From Rhyacophila brunnea (Eukaryota > Arthropoda > Insecta > Trichoptera > Rhyacophilidae), in the NCBI GenBank assembly GCA_022495005.1, contig JAGYXB010000200.1, forward strand, positions 186,001-250,000: 64,000 nucleotides of DNA. The letters run 5' to 3'. A model generated the notes under the pieces. The model had not been told where the DNA came from and searched no databases. It worked only from the letters and a program-made list of their open reading frames with translations. This document shows positions 24,176-36,328 of the stretch, one piece after another. The position numbers and the translations under genes were made by a program. Every line of letters starts with the position of its first letter. The stretch's first letter is position 1.

Positions 24176-25079
24176 ATCCACTAATAATGTTAGTTGCTAG
24201 AGTTAGCTAACGATTATCTCTTCTTCACCTGTGTGTAGTTTATACTATGTTTTATAATATTATGGTGACCAATGGTTTTTCGCGAAGACTAAGAAAAAGA
24301 AAATATGTTCTATATTTCAAAATCAGCCAAGTCCACCTTTAGGTATTTTTTACTTTGTTGTGAATTGCTGAAGAACTACTGCTTTCTAACATTTCTGCAT
24401 TATCAAAATATGGAATTTATTAATTTTAAATATTCTATACTCGAAATAATATAAACTTTCACCCTTGTGACTGTGTATTTGAAAAAACAAAAAGCTGTTT
24501 TTCTCCTATTCATCTATAATGGTTTGGCTGATTTTGAAATCTAGCGACACAAATACATTATACGACCTTCTTAAAGAACAACGTATCTCTATTGATTTAT
24601 GGATATTTTCATCATTTTGCATGTGCGGAGTGGAGTTCCTTATTATTACTTTTATTCTGACCTTAACATGGTTGATTTACAATGACAATTTTATTGGTTT
24701 TTTTAAACTATATTTTATGACGTAAATATCTGTTTGCCAATTTTTGTTATGACTTCCAGAGGAAAATTCTGTTGGCAAGTATTATCCAACATTAATTTGA
24801 TTGTTTTTTTTCCTGTTTTATAAACAAATCGATTATTTCATAAATCCGGCATGTAATCGTATTGGGTGTTTCACGTCAGAATATTATGCTTGCAAGAATA
24901 AATACTTTTTTTAAACTCAAATAAAAAAATATATTCCGCTAGCGAATTGATTTGATTATTATTCTTACAGATACAAACTATTTTTAAAAACGTTATATTA
25001 ACTCCACTTGAATTCTAAGTGTATACTGTTATATAAATAACGTCCCCTCTTACTTTCTTTTGCCATTATCTTATTTTCA
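24176..25079. other. AT-rich unique DNA
   Basis: A 68-codon plus-strand frame (24519-24725) reads as a hydrophobic stretch typical of T-rich DNA; I do not assign it. Confidence 0.45.
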
Positions 25080-25510
25080 ATGTTAATACTTTTTTGTGGT
25101 TTTACCGAGGCTTTGACTGAGACTCGCTCTCATATCGCCTCTTTTCTTCTAGAAGCGGATCCGTCGATCAGGTCCACACTCCTATTTTGTTAAATAACTT
25201 TACAATTTTGCCTAGCTCTTCCGTCTTACCCACCGCCAGGACACCCTTCAATTCGTCGACATTCTCATAGATGTCTGCAGCTGTACTCTGTGAAGTTCAT
25301 ATTTAGGGCATTGTAGTGCTATAATATGTACAATGTCCTCTAAAATATGACATTCATCGCAGAGTTCCGATTCGCTTCTTTCCATGAGGACATCAAATCT
25401 TTTGCCCATTGTGTGCCCTGTTCTTAGCCTCAGTATTAACTTAAGCTCATTCCTCGTCAAAGAAGACTCTACAAACCAGGACACCTCTCGTGGTGATGGT
25501 AGAATAAATG
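25080..25510 (-). pseudogene. Non-LTR retrotransposon ORF2 C-terminal remnant
   Basis: The minus-strand frame from 25484 reads ELKLILRLRTGHT, then a CDEC...H...CP zinc-knuckle-like pattern (C-D-E-C, H, C-P), the standard end of jockey/I-type reverse-transcriptase proteins. A frameshift near 25260 moves the frame; the other frame continues DELKGVLAVGKTEELGK and KLFNKIGVWT to a TGA at 25168-25170. Beyond it lies a short 3' untranslated part. The RT core is absent, so this is a 5'-truncated inactive copy. Confidence 0.75.
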
Positions 25511-26061
25511 TTAATACTTGATTGTAAAAATATAGAATGTTCGTAAGAATGAAATCGGTCTTGCCCTAAAATTAATAATTAATTGTGGTAAAAAAATATA
25601 AGTTACATATTATCTAAGTGTTTATTTTTATAATAATAATAAATAACACTTAAAATTTAATAAATATTGAATTGAGAAAACCAGTGTTTTTATTTCTGAG
25701 CTTAGATTACCAAAAGTACATAAATATCAGCGCATATAGGCATATTTTATATGTTTATTCTACAAATATTCATATATTATAGTCATTTGATAAATCTATC
25801 AAAATACATAGTCCAACATAAAGTATACAGTGATTATAAAAAGAAAAGTTTCCACCATATACGTAGTACATGTTTGCTGTAGGTATTACTCACGGTTACG
25901 TGTCAAAACTGAATTGTAGCGTTGCCACATTAGAGCAGTACTACAATATGTAAATAACAAATTATATTTGAAATCAAGAGCAATCTTTTTCGAGTATGGA
26001 TAAGATAACAAAACTTTAACATGCTAACTGAAAAAGGTCTGATTATAACAATTATGACACC
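25511..26061. other. AT-rich unique DNA, nothing recognised
   Basis: No feature is visible between the retrotransposon remnant and the SINE. Confidence 0.5.
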
Positions 26062-26290
26062 CACAGTGGCCGCGCGGCTTAAGCGTTGGACTATAACGCC
26101 GTGGGTCCCAGGTTCGAATCCTGGAGCTGGCAAGTACACATATTGTTTTTTCAATTTGTGTGTGTCAGGGTATGGACTTAATAGGTTGAGCAAGTGGCTG
26201 ACATCCATTTCTCGTAAAAAAACAAAATCTGTTAATACAAACCTCTACTCTGTGGAGGCCCATATGATTCTATTAGGATCGGACATGGTT
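26062..26290 (+). repeat. tRNA-derived SINE, family A, copy 3 (full length)
   Basis: Best preserved copy. The A box lies in AGTGGCCGCGCGGCTTAAGC and the B box is a perfect GGTTCGAATCC (26111-26121). The unrelated body (GGTTGAGCAAGTGGCTGAC) follows. The tail has CCTCTACTCTGTGGAGG, able to form a short hairpin, and ATTCTATTAGGATCGGACATG. About 229 bases in all, typical for a SINE. Plus- and minus-strand frames over it are incidental. Confidence 0.85.
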
Positions 26291-29200
26291 GAAAGAAAAA
26301 AGATTAACAATTATTGAAAATTTTAGTTATCTAAACTTTAGCCGTCTTGCTTTATATAGTCATATCTAATCCACTTAAAATTGCAATAGAGTAGGAATAG
26401 TGTAGTTAACTGGATAGTGTGAATTATTATCTCATACGTTCAAACTTCGTTTATGTTTTTTTCTAAGGGGTGTGTTTCTGATATGTGTTAAAATTATGTA
26501 TTATCATTAATAAGATTCTAACATGTTCCTAAAATACATTGATTACTAATGAAGTAACGGACCCGATAAGTAAACATCCGACAAATGTAAAGTTCGAACG
26601 CCATTTAAAGCTGTGCCAAGCTTTTGCTAAAATGTTGGTATATCAAAAAGTTTACTCATTCTTTTAAATGACGGATTTTTTATTAATAAATTTGATTATT
26701 TTAGGCGGGAACTTATGAGCGAAAACAAGGGCAATTTGACCCTCTGAGAGTATTAGTGAAAAGTAAACACTGAGTCAAGGGCCTCTCGATATAGTTCATT
26801 TACGAGTGTTTTTTAATGCCGTAAGATTAATGGGCTAGCTTAGCTAACGTGATATCGGTTGAATTATAAAATAAACGAATTATATTTTAGGGAATTAAAT
26901 TCATTATACTTATTATTAAAATATATGTATTAAAATGTATTATTTAGTAAGTAGTATTGTTTTTCAATGGTAATGGCTTTCAAAATTTCGCATATAATGG
27001 CGTAGATAATAAAGTACGAGTATTATTCATTTACTAACTAATAATATTCGATGACAGATTGTCAAAACAAGTTAATGTAGATACATGTTGTAGTGTTACT
27101 ATCAGTAGCAATACGGACTGATAAATTATCAGACGCTTTTTCATATATATATTTTTTTTCTACCAAATAGAAAAACTAGGAATTCATTAAATTTGGTTAT
27201 ATTATATAGATATGCTTACAACAATTATTTTATTTCCTAAGTGCAACAAAATAAAATTAAGAATTAAAAATTTAAGAATTATTTATTAAATTAAAAATAT
27301 TTATGAATGGTCTAAATCAGATTATATAATTTGTAATCAAAAAGCTTAGAGCATGTCAGACGTGTTGAAACTTAGACTATATAAATAAATAATACTTATG
27401 TAATATTATTTTTTTCGACTTCCTCGTTTTTACACTGTCTGGTGATGACTGACATAGCAATAACAAAAATGCACACAATTCATGCCATATAACGTGACAC
27501 CATAATATATAAAAGGTAATAATCATAGCTTAATATTATGTATATCCTCTTTATAGTTTTAAAATGATCAAAAATTGCTTAGATAATAATAATATGTACC
27601 TACAATAACATTATAAACCATTGCAAAGTGAGGAACTGAACAAGTTTGAGGGTCCCATCGTCAAATTTGGATAATTCCGATCAAAATCGTATGGAAAGCC
27701 TTGATTATATAGGGTAGCCGGGCAGCTAGTATTGCATTTATTTTTTAACGATATTATTGTATGATTTTCAAATTACGATAATTAAAAAATATATTGCAAA
27801 ATAATATATATGTCATGAATTTTCTGTTGGGTTGTGCATCGATGGAAATATAAAACAGATAAACGAAGAAGTAAAATGATATTGACGTTTTATTTGGACG
27901 CCGGATGACTGTGGAAACGGTTTCTGATGAGAAAAGCTCTCCGACCAAAATAGCCGTAGAATCTACAAAACAAAGAAGTCGACGAAAGCTTAAAAAGCTT
28001 AACGTGTAATAGCCTGCCCTGCGTACCGTCATTAAAACAAATGACGTATTGAAAACTTGCTCCTTAGTTTCGGGACAAAGAAAATGTCAAAAGCTCTGTA
28101 GTAGAGTAGTAAGTAGAAACAGCGTAAATATTGATTGCCTTGAAAAGTTAACTCACTAAAGTCATTTCAATTAGGACGGTTCATGAATGTTTGATTCCAA
28201 TTGATTTTAGTTCTCAGTCGTCTAAGCATATTACTTTCTTCTTTTTTTTTTTAAATATAGGTACTGTCGAAAGGTGTAATTAAAAAAAATATATTATTTT
28301 ATTAACTTGGATATTACTATTGAAATTGATTTACATTTTTTATTTACGATTTATAAAATCATGTACTTAGTTTGATTATAGTATTAAACATTATTATTGA
28401 TGGTAAAATATACAGGTTGTTTATTATTTAAAATGGTGTAATAATGCTACATAAAATATTATCCTGAATTATTGATTTTATGCATTGTTTGGTTTATCAT
28501 AGAAATAAATAAAAATTAGTGGTTGACGCAGATAAATAACTAATATTTTAGCGTATAGAAGTAAGTATCCTTTTAGTTTATTATAAAACTGTATTAAAAA
28601 AAATAAGAAACAATTGGACTCATTATGCTTGAAAAAAATGATAACTTTGATAGCAGCTATCACATCACTATAAAAACACACCAGCGTATTAAGACAATAC
28701 ATTTGTGTAAAGATGAATACAAAATAATTTCATACACTGTGTGGCGATGTGCGGATGACGTATTATGAGCTCAGATTTTCAATTCGAAAATTATAAAAAT
28801 ATGTTTATTTTAACATAGTCATCGTGAAATGCGAAATTCGCCTTCATGAATAATCAATTTGAATCAAAATCACTCAAATGAATCACACAAAATAGAATAA
28901 TAATATAAATTAAAGACACTTTATTATGGTATGATAATGTTTTTAACTCTAATCTAACTGTAAAATGTAAGTTTATGATGATTTTAGAATAAAAATACAT
29001 AGAATTAAAAAATAGTAATACAGTTATTTGAAATTAAAGTACCTACCTTTTCATGAACAATTCTCAAAATTTAATTAAAATACCTAGATATAATATATTT
29101 ATTTTAATAACACGTATAAGTTATAAATTAGAAACAAAATTCCTTATGGTGAAAATATCAAAATTAGTAAAGTTATAAGTATTCTGTGATATATTATTAT

Positions 29201-30184
29201 CATAAGGAATTCAAAATATTTTTTTATGGAAATGGGTAATAAGAACATTGGTCAATAGTTAGTTACTATTATTATTATGTCAATTAATATTAGTAGATTA
29301 GTGACATTAATATTCAATAAAATCAATTTTATCTTCTACTTTCTTTCACAGGTTTTATCAATGGAAAACGACGGTAAAGTATTATATCAAAATGATTCAA
29401 TGATTATTTTTTTGTCTCTGCTAAGGTTTGAATTTAAATAATATCACTGGATTATTGAATATAATTATGTTATATGCCCAGATTGGATAAAATATAATAA
29501 ATTGAAAAACGAAGACATAATGTACAATATGTCATAATATCTTCTTAGGTGGGTACCTTATTTGGATATAAAATATATGTACAACATACAAAAATGCTAC
29601 AGATGGATGTTTTGTGTATATTAATTATCTTAATTTTGAATAAAACTTAAATATCACGTTAACCAATCAATATATTATTGATTAATAATCAATTAAAATG
29701 CATGTGACATACCTTGTTAGTTTAACAGTTTAAACGCAGTCCACATGTAAATGTCCCATTCCAAAACGTATCAAAATAGAACTCAGTATCACTTTACACT
29801 AACAAGTTAACGAATTAGCATTCGACTTGTAATTAAGAATTAATCGTCATATTAAGAAAACTATTCGATTAAATATTATTAGAAATCACAGAATATTTTA
29901 AACATATTCACTGCATTCGACATTAATAAATTTACACCGGAATTATTTGTATCACTTGGGCGTCGTGGAAGCTCAGTCGACGTTTCGCTTAGTATGAGGC
30001 GTCGGCGTTGGACTGGATTCACCTTTCGATGTCTCGGCGATTGTTTTTAGGAAACTTTCGAGATGTATTCTGGGACAGAGGGTATACACCATTGGTTTGT
30101 GTGCTTAACGGTATTCTTACAAAATGTTATGAAATACATTTATTATGTTGAAATATTGAGAGTTCTGTGGAAATAATTTCATTG
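26291..30184. other. Long AT-rich unique stretch
   Basis: Nearly 4 kb with no repeat family shared within the window and no convincing gene. A decayed tRNA-like B box may be present near 26437. A minus-strand 92-codon frame (27754-28032) has no recognised domain. 29930-30080 is a GC-richer island before the next retroposon. Confidence 0.4.
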
Positions 30185-30420
30185 TTGTTTCTTCTTCTTC
30201 GATGGCGCTACAGCTCAAGTCGAGCCCTGGCCTCCTCCACCGCCGTCCTCCAGCCGGAACGGTCCACCGCACGTCTTTTCCAGTTCCTGATTATTTTAGC
30301 AGCTGGTTGGCATCTTTTGTAATGTTATCACCCCATCGTGTGCGTGGCTTTCCCACTGGCCTTTCCCTCCCTGGGTTTCCTTTCGAAGATCTTCTTCGGT
30401 ATCCGTGACTCAGGTATGCG
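30185..30420 (-). pseudogene. 3' end of a non-LTR retrotransposon with GAA tail
   Basis: The minus strand reads RIPKKIFERKPREGK, then in a second frame RPVGKPRTRWGDNITKDANQ, then in a third NWKRRAVDRSGWRTAVEEAR up to a TAG, and ends in (GAA)n next to AACAAC. The order GRPRTRW.D.I..D followed by NW...A.DR..WR..VEEA is the classic C-terminus of endonuclease-bearing non-LTR elements. Two frameshifts and heavy truncation make it non-functional. Confidence 0.8.
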
Positions 30421-32296
30421 CTGGACAGGGTATGCCTAGTTTAGCCTCTAGAGTTTTATGAAGGTGGAGAGTTTTGAATCTTGGTATGAGCGGTATAGTT
30501 CCGTGAATTTCATTGTTATTAGCCTAAATTAATTATTCATCGTACGATGGAGGCTTTCTCTAATAGATTATATGTAGTTTTTTTTGTATTTAACCATGGT
30601 GTCAAGATTTGTCCAGCGTTTATCTATTAATTTTTTGAGCTATCTGTCCTGCCCATTTATATTTACGATTGTAAGCAAATTTGTTTGATTTATTATCTAA
30701 TTATTTTATTTTGTTATTTACACATTGTGGCTAACATGCACTGTATCATATCACGATGATTACAAAATTACAACAAATGGATTATAAATATAATAAATGT
30801 ATTGGGTATATTTTAAATAAAAAATGCATATTTAACTTTTAAACCGTCTAATAGGTGTAGAGACTACTGGATCGACGAAATAAATAAATTTTGCGGAAGT
30901 ACATGGTAACGTACCGTATAAAACTTATTCTACTAATCGTTTTCGTGACGCCTTCATTTAGCAGTTGTTAGATTCCATATAATTTTAATAAACAATTTTA
31001 TAAATAACAGGACTGTTTTTTTGAATTACATAAGAATGGCAGAAAGAACCGATTCTGATCTTACGATAATTATTTACTTATCGATGGTGCAGATCACAAA
31101 CCTCCTATGTCAAATTTTATCGATTTTGACTTTACGGTATCAAAAAATCAACAAAATGGGTCTGTTGAAGTTTACCTCCTATACCTAAGAGAAATAAAGC
31201 CCAGTTTATTGTAATTTTAAATAAAACTCCTATGTCATATTCATCGTATTCGACCGTAAACCTCCTATACGCCGTGAAGTAGGAGTTTTGTGAATACACG
31301 TTACCACAGCGATGTGACTTAGTTGCTGCACATAGCTTCTAAATCAGTTCATTATATGAAGTTACTAGTGAAGTTTTACAAGCAAAACTCAATATAAAAA
31401 AGTGTTTTATTAGATGTAAAAGTGTTTCAGGTCTACGTTTTTGATAATATAAATCTAAATTATGAGTTCCAAAAGTAGAAAGATCATGCAATTGGCATTG
31501 GAAGCAAATACAAATTAAGAATTGTCGGTATGTATAAACCTATACTTACAGATTTTATTCAAGTAAATGAAAATATTCCATCGACTGAGATACTTGGAAG
31601 TCATTACAATGCTTTAAAGAGAAACAAGAGTCTAAATAAACGTGCATGGAAACTAAATGTACATGATTTTATATTGCGTCTTTATTGGTTCAATACTCTC
31701 CAGTTACTGTCATTAAAGTTATTAATTAAGTGCACCAATAAAACTGTTTCAAATCGCTGATTGAAAAATCGACGCGTGTAGTGCTTTCGGTTCGGTCGAA
31801 TGTGCTTCTCGCGGATGCAAAGTGAAGCGTCGCGACGTCCATGATGCGTGACGTCACAGTCCAGAAATACCCGATGCGTACTTGTTGATCGGCTAGCCAT
31901 AAGCATGAACCGGCTTTATTCAATGCGTGTGTATGCAAAATAAAGTCGGAATTGGAGAAAATCATGCTCATCCACCCGATTTAGACATGGACTTATAAAA
32001 ATAAATGAGAAGAATTATTTGCGTCGGTTTATTTATAATATTATGATCACGAGCATTCTGGAAGTAGAGTAAATTTAACGAAAAGATACATTAGCAGATT
32101 AAATTCTCATCGGATAAGTAATACAGACTATACATTGTTTGAAATAACAAATATTTCAAAATTTTTACTTATAATAAATTTAACTAGTACCCATTCAACA
32201 ATAAATTTATTATTTTACACTCGACACAGTTTCATCTTGATAGATCAATTGAAAATAATATATTGATAATACATAAGGTCATATCATTGAAAGAAA
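30421..32296. other. Unique DNA with motif cluster and GC-richer island
   Basis: A cluster of CTCCTAT motifs lies at 31099-31290. A tiny frame (31462-31518, starting MSSKSRKIMQ) and splice-like GGTATGT and TTACAG strings follow it. 31770-31980 is GC-richer and includes a perfect CRE palindrome TGACGTCA (31849-31856). None of this adds up to a gene I can support. Confidence 0.35.
31099..31290. repeat. Cluster of CTCCTAT motifs
   Basis: AACCTCCTATGTC, TACCTCCTATACC, AACTCCTATGTCA, AACCTCCTATACG and an inverted TAGGAGTTTT occur within 200 bases, about every 30 to 75 bases. Repeated binding sites or degenerate subterminal repeats of a lost transposon are possible. Confidence 0.45.
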
Positions 32297-33158
32297 AATT
32301 GAGCGTAGTTATGCACAAAGCAGCCGAGCCACACAAACCTCAAACAGAGATAGAAGCACTTTTATGTAAATTGTGTTTCTTTAAATCAGCAAAGCCTCTG
32401 TATACTGTGTATACTTTTTGAATGATAGATATTATAATATATATATATATATGATTTTGTATAACTTTTGAAGATATAAAAGCATATAATCTATGAAATT
32501 TTAGTGTTTTAGCAGTCCAGGTGTTTTGAGTAAAATGATTTTTTTTAGAATGTGCATTCTGCAGAATGCAGCCATCTCTTATTTTTGTAAGAAAACTCTT
32601 TATTTTTGATTATTTTCTTTAAAAATAGCCTTCTAAGTTACTAAATTATTATGGGAATTTCAAAATTCTGAAAATAATTCGAAAAACTTGTAAATTATAC
32701 ATCAATATTTAGCTGCCTGGCACTATTTTTTATATGAAAAATCTGTATATTATATTATATATAATAAAATGAAAAACATATAATGTAATTGAGAAAATAA
32801 TGTTTTTTAATTGAATGTAGAAAAACACACCTTACAGTCACGATTTTAAAAATTTACGTAATTAGGTACATAATATTATCATTTGGCTGCTTTTTGCAGT
32901 ATGAATATTGCATATTTTTAGAACGCATTTATATGACATTTTTGTATGACAGCAGCTTGGTTGCTTTATGCAAATCGAAAATGTCATATTCTGCGATTTG
33001 CAAAATCTTTAAAACAAATTTATATGAGATGTTTGTATGACAGCAGCTTGGCTGATTTGTGCAGAACGTAAAACAAACGTGTGTGATTATGGAAATCACA
33101 ATAACTCATTTTTTTCAAAATTGTGGCTTGGCTGTTTTGTGCATAACTACGCTCAATT
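32297..33158. mobile_element. Inverted-repeat element with subterminal repeats, 862 bp
   Basis: AATTGAGCGTAGTTATGCAC opens the left side and its reverse complement closes the right side. The arms match over about 36 bases with two differences (34 of 36). Inside, the motif GGCTTGGCTG-TTTGTGCA recurs three or four times towards the right end (near 32884, 32952, 33045 and 33124), which looks like subterminal transposase-binding repeats. A perfect 18-bp palindrome TGCATTCTGCAGAATGCA is at 32553-32570. I see no clear target duplication and no transposase. Its ends resemble those of 40483-41052 (AATTGAG-CGT). Confidence 0.7.
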
Positions 33159-35360
33159 GTCAGTGTCGTGTTTTTACGAAATATTAAAAACTATTTTATT
33201 ATACAAATTAATTATTAAAACTCAATTTATACAGTCATGAGGATGATTGTTAAAGACAATTTGAGACTGTAAATATAAAATTAAGTACAAAGAAATTTGA
33301 AAATAGCATTGGTTTAATTTAAACCCATTCCATGATACATATTTACTTTGTTATGCATTAAAATAATGTCATAAAACTATCCTGGAATTAATGAATAATT
33401 GCTAACAAGCATTTAAATGTTAAACTAGGGATAAACAGTCGGTTTTAGTTGTGTGTGAAGTATTAAACTATTACGAAATCTAACTACGTATTTAATTATT
33501 ACATGATATTAGACATCATAAACACTAATAATTGGTAGTTTCATATCGATTAAGCTATAGTTGTCTGATGTTGAATATGTCAACAGAAAGTGTACCTATA
33601 AATTATTTTTTAGACCTGTCTACCGATTGAAAATATGAAATTGGTCTTCCGTGAATATAATAATTTTATTGTGTAATAAAATTGCAACTAAACATTATTA
33701 TTTAAGTATATTTCTAATAACATGTTGTTTCATCGTGAGATAAGAGATAAAAAAATCATATTCAATAATAAAAATAACTTTAAATAAAGAAATAAAAATC
33801 ATGTAAGTTTTAATAATTATTAACATTACTAGGGATTACAATCCGATACAAAATTTTAAATTTTGAGAAAAAAGCATTAATTTTTAGCTGATACCTATGA
33901 TTCCGTTTGATTGATTGTTTTTATGTGTTGCTGGGTTATGAGAGAACCTAGTATTGACTGTATATAATGTGTATATTGTGTATATCTTGTATTTAATTGT
34001 ACGCGTGATGGAAATTCTAATAAACTTCATAAAATTATTCATGATTTGTGTACTTTGATTTAGACATCTGAATTAGTAATAATGATTTTATTATAATGTT
34101 GATTTTTTTATTATGTACCTTAAAGAAGAGTTTGTCAGGTTCAATGAACAATCTTGAATTGACTAGATTTTTTTATTTGGTGAGAGGAGAGAAACATTGG
34201 GATGGTTTGATGACATGCCCCAAGATGGAACATCTTGAATTGGAAGAAGATGAACTAGAATAAAAACAGTGACTGGAAGAATCTACCGTTTATTTCAGAC
34301 TATTTTAGTGATGTGTGATCTGATGATGATTATAAGAAAAAATTAAATTGTAAAATTCAAATTTAAGCGATGTTATCAGGTATGTATAAAATATGTTTTA
34401 GATTATCTACAGTGTCAAAATCCTACTTAAAAATATTTATTGAGCTGCTAATAGTATGCTTGGCTATCATTAAGTTGTCCTATTTTACCTTGTATTTGAT
34501 TTAAAATGCTACAACATCGCCGATTCCGAAATAAAAGTTTCGTTTTAAACGGATTTTTTGCTTTTTTCATATCGTTGACAATTTAAGTATAACATGTCAA
34601 GAATAACAAAGTATTTGTCTGAAAATAATTGCTATCGCAGTGTGTCCAGAACAAAAACAAATCAAACGAAGAGATCCTTTCACTGACATTGAGTGGCCGG
34701 CCGCGTATTATTAATAAAAAATAGCGCACGCTCAAAAAGCGCAAATGTGCTTTATTTTAAAGCTTACCTGAAACAAATAAGCTTTTTTCGCGTGTGTAAA
34801 TGACCCACAAACCTGAAAAGCTCGCTCCACTTAGTCAAACAGCTTTTGACCGTGACTGACAATATCGCGAAAAGTTGACAAAGAAATATATTTTACGCCT
34901 GTAACTGATTGGAAGGTCAACACGTTTCATATTTTGAGAACTTGGTTTATTTACTTTTGACGATACATTTAATGTTTTGAAAAATATTTAAAATGACAAT
35001 TGTATGCCTGTTAAGTGCCATTAAAAATATAAATATTTTGCGCTCGCATTAAAAATATGTTTGTGATAGAAACATTAAACATATTTTTTTTATAACGTCA
35101 TCTTCGACATCATTCTCACAATAATTCGTTATACCGCCAAATGATAAGCATTTGATTTTCGATACATTGAAATAAAGTAAATTTATACTTTCTTTCCTAA
35201 TCTTAGCATCAAAGTACTTATAATTTTTGTATATGAAGAGGTAGTATTAAGAATATAACACAATTTCCTAAATACAACACCACACACCATACGATTTCGT
35301 CCGCATGCCAAGATTTTCAACTTATAGCAAAAACCTACGTTAATAATATGTGGCAAATAG
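33159..35360. other. AT-rich unique DNA with one GC-richer island
   Basis: 34620-34900 contains GAGTGGCCGGCCGCG and repeated GCGC-containing words beside homeobox-like TTAATAAAAAA. It is not repeated in the window. No gene is visible. Confidence 0.35.
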
Positions 35361-35943
35361 CAGTAGCGAAGGGTGGAGGTAGGCTGTTAAGATACCCTAT
35401 AAATAGGACACATTAAACTTTATTAGTCACACTTTTTTGTTTTTATTGAACTACTACTTCAATTTACACATGGTGTTGGTTAGTATTTTAACAATTATTT
35501 AAGCCCTGCTTAAGCCAAACCATATTAGATTTGGTATACTTTTGGCGATGCGACAAAATTGTGCACAATTTTTCATTCACACTTATTTGTTTTCGTTGAA
35601 TTAAGAATACATATTACACATGTTGTTGGCTCATTTTTTGAAATTCATTAATCCCTGCGTAAGCCAAACTATAATAGATAAAAAATATTATTATATCTAT
35701 AAAATATCCAAAGTTATGTATGATTTAATTGTATAATCTTAGATATTTTAAAGATAGATGAGTATTTTTTGACTATTATTTATTATGGCTTGGTTTCGTA
35801 GGGTTTAATAAAATTTAAAAACTAACCAATAACGCTGTAAATTGTAGTATTATGTCAATGAAAATAAATACGTAAGACTGACAAAGTTTAATGTGCACTA
35901 TTTATGGCGGATCTTAACAGCCTATCTCCACCCTTCGCCACTG
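35361..35943. mobile_element. hAT-type MITE, family M, copy 2 (583 bp)
   Basis: Left end CAGTAGCGAAGGGTGGAGG and right end, inverted, CAGTGGCGAAGGGTGGAGA form near-perfect terminal repeats that run on for about 90 bases. A perfect 8-bp target duplication GCAAATAG flanks it (35353-35360 and 35944-35951). This is the copy that fixes the boundaries of the family. No coding capacity. Confidence 0.92.
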
Positions 35944-36328
35944 GCAAATAGTAGGCATTTTTCAACAGCGTCCCTCTAAGAAATAATCACCACTCGCGAC
36001 TGATAATTTCCTTTCTAATATGTGACCAAATAATAGTTCTCTTAAAGTTTTCCTGAACGACATTATTATTTGTGTCAACTATAGTTATCAATTTAATATT
36101 CTACCCCACGATTGAAATAGCCCGGCTGTTGCGAATCAAAACACCCCGTCGTCCCCACGATAAAAGTAATTATTATTGTTAGCCAAGAATACACAAGTTT
36201 CGAAATGAATAATTTATCAACCAGGCTCGTGTAATAACTTATTCAAACAGATGTAAAGATATACTCAGTATTGTCTATGAATTTTCAAAGTTTCCACGAC
36301 CAATGTGTATAGAAGTGATAGAGGTAGG
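35944..36328. other. Short unique spacer
   Basis: Nothing recognised apart from a modestly GC-richer patch near 36100-36180. Confidence 0.4.

Noticed and set aside
30202..30408. 68-codon plus-strand frame with proline-rich sequence
   Set aside because: It is the opposite-strand shadow of the retrotransposon C-terminus read on the minus strand.
31462..31518. 19-codon frame starting MSSKSRK with a splice-like GGTATGT downstream
   Set aside because: The frame stops before the supposed donor site and no second exon can be matched; recorded only within the motif-cluster finding.
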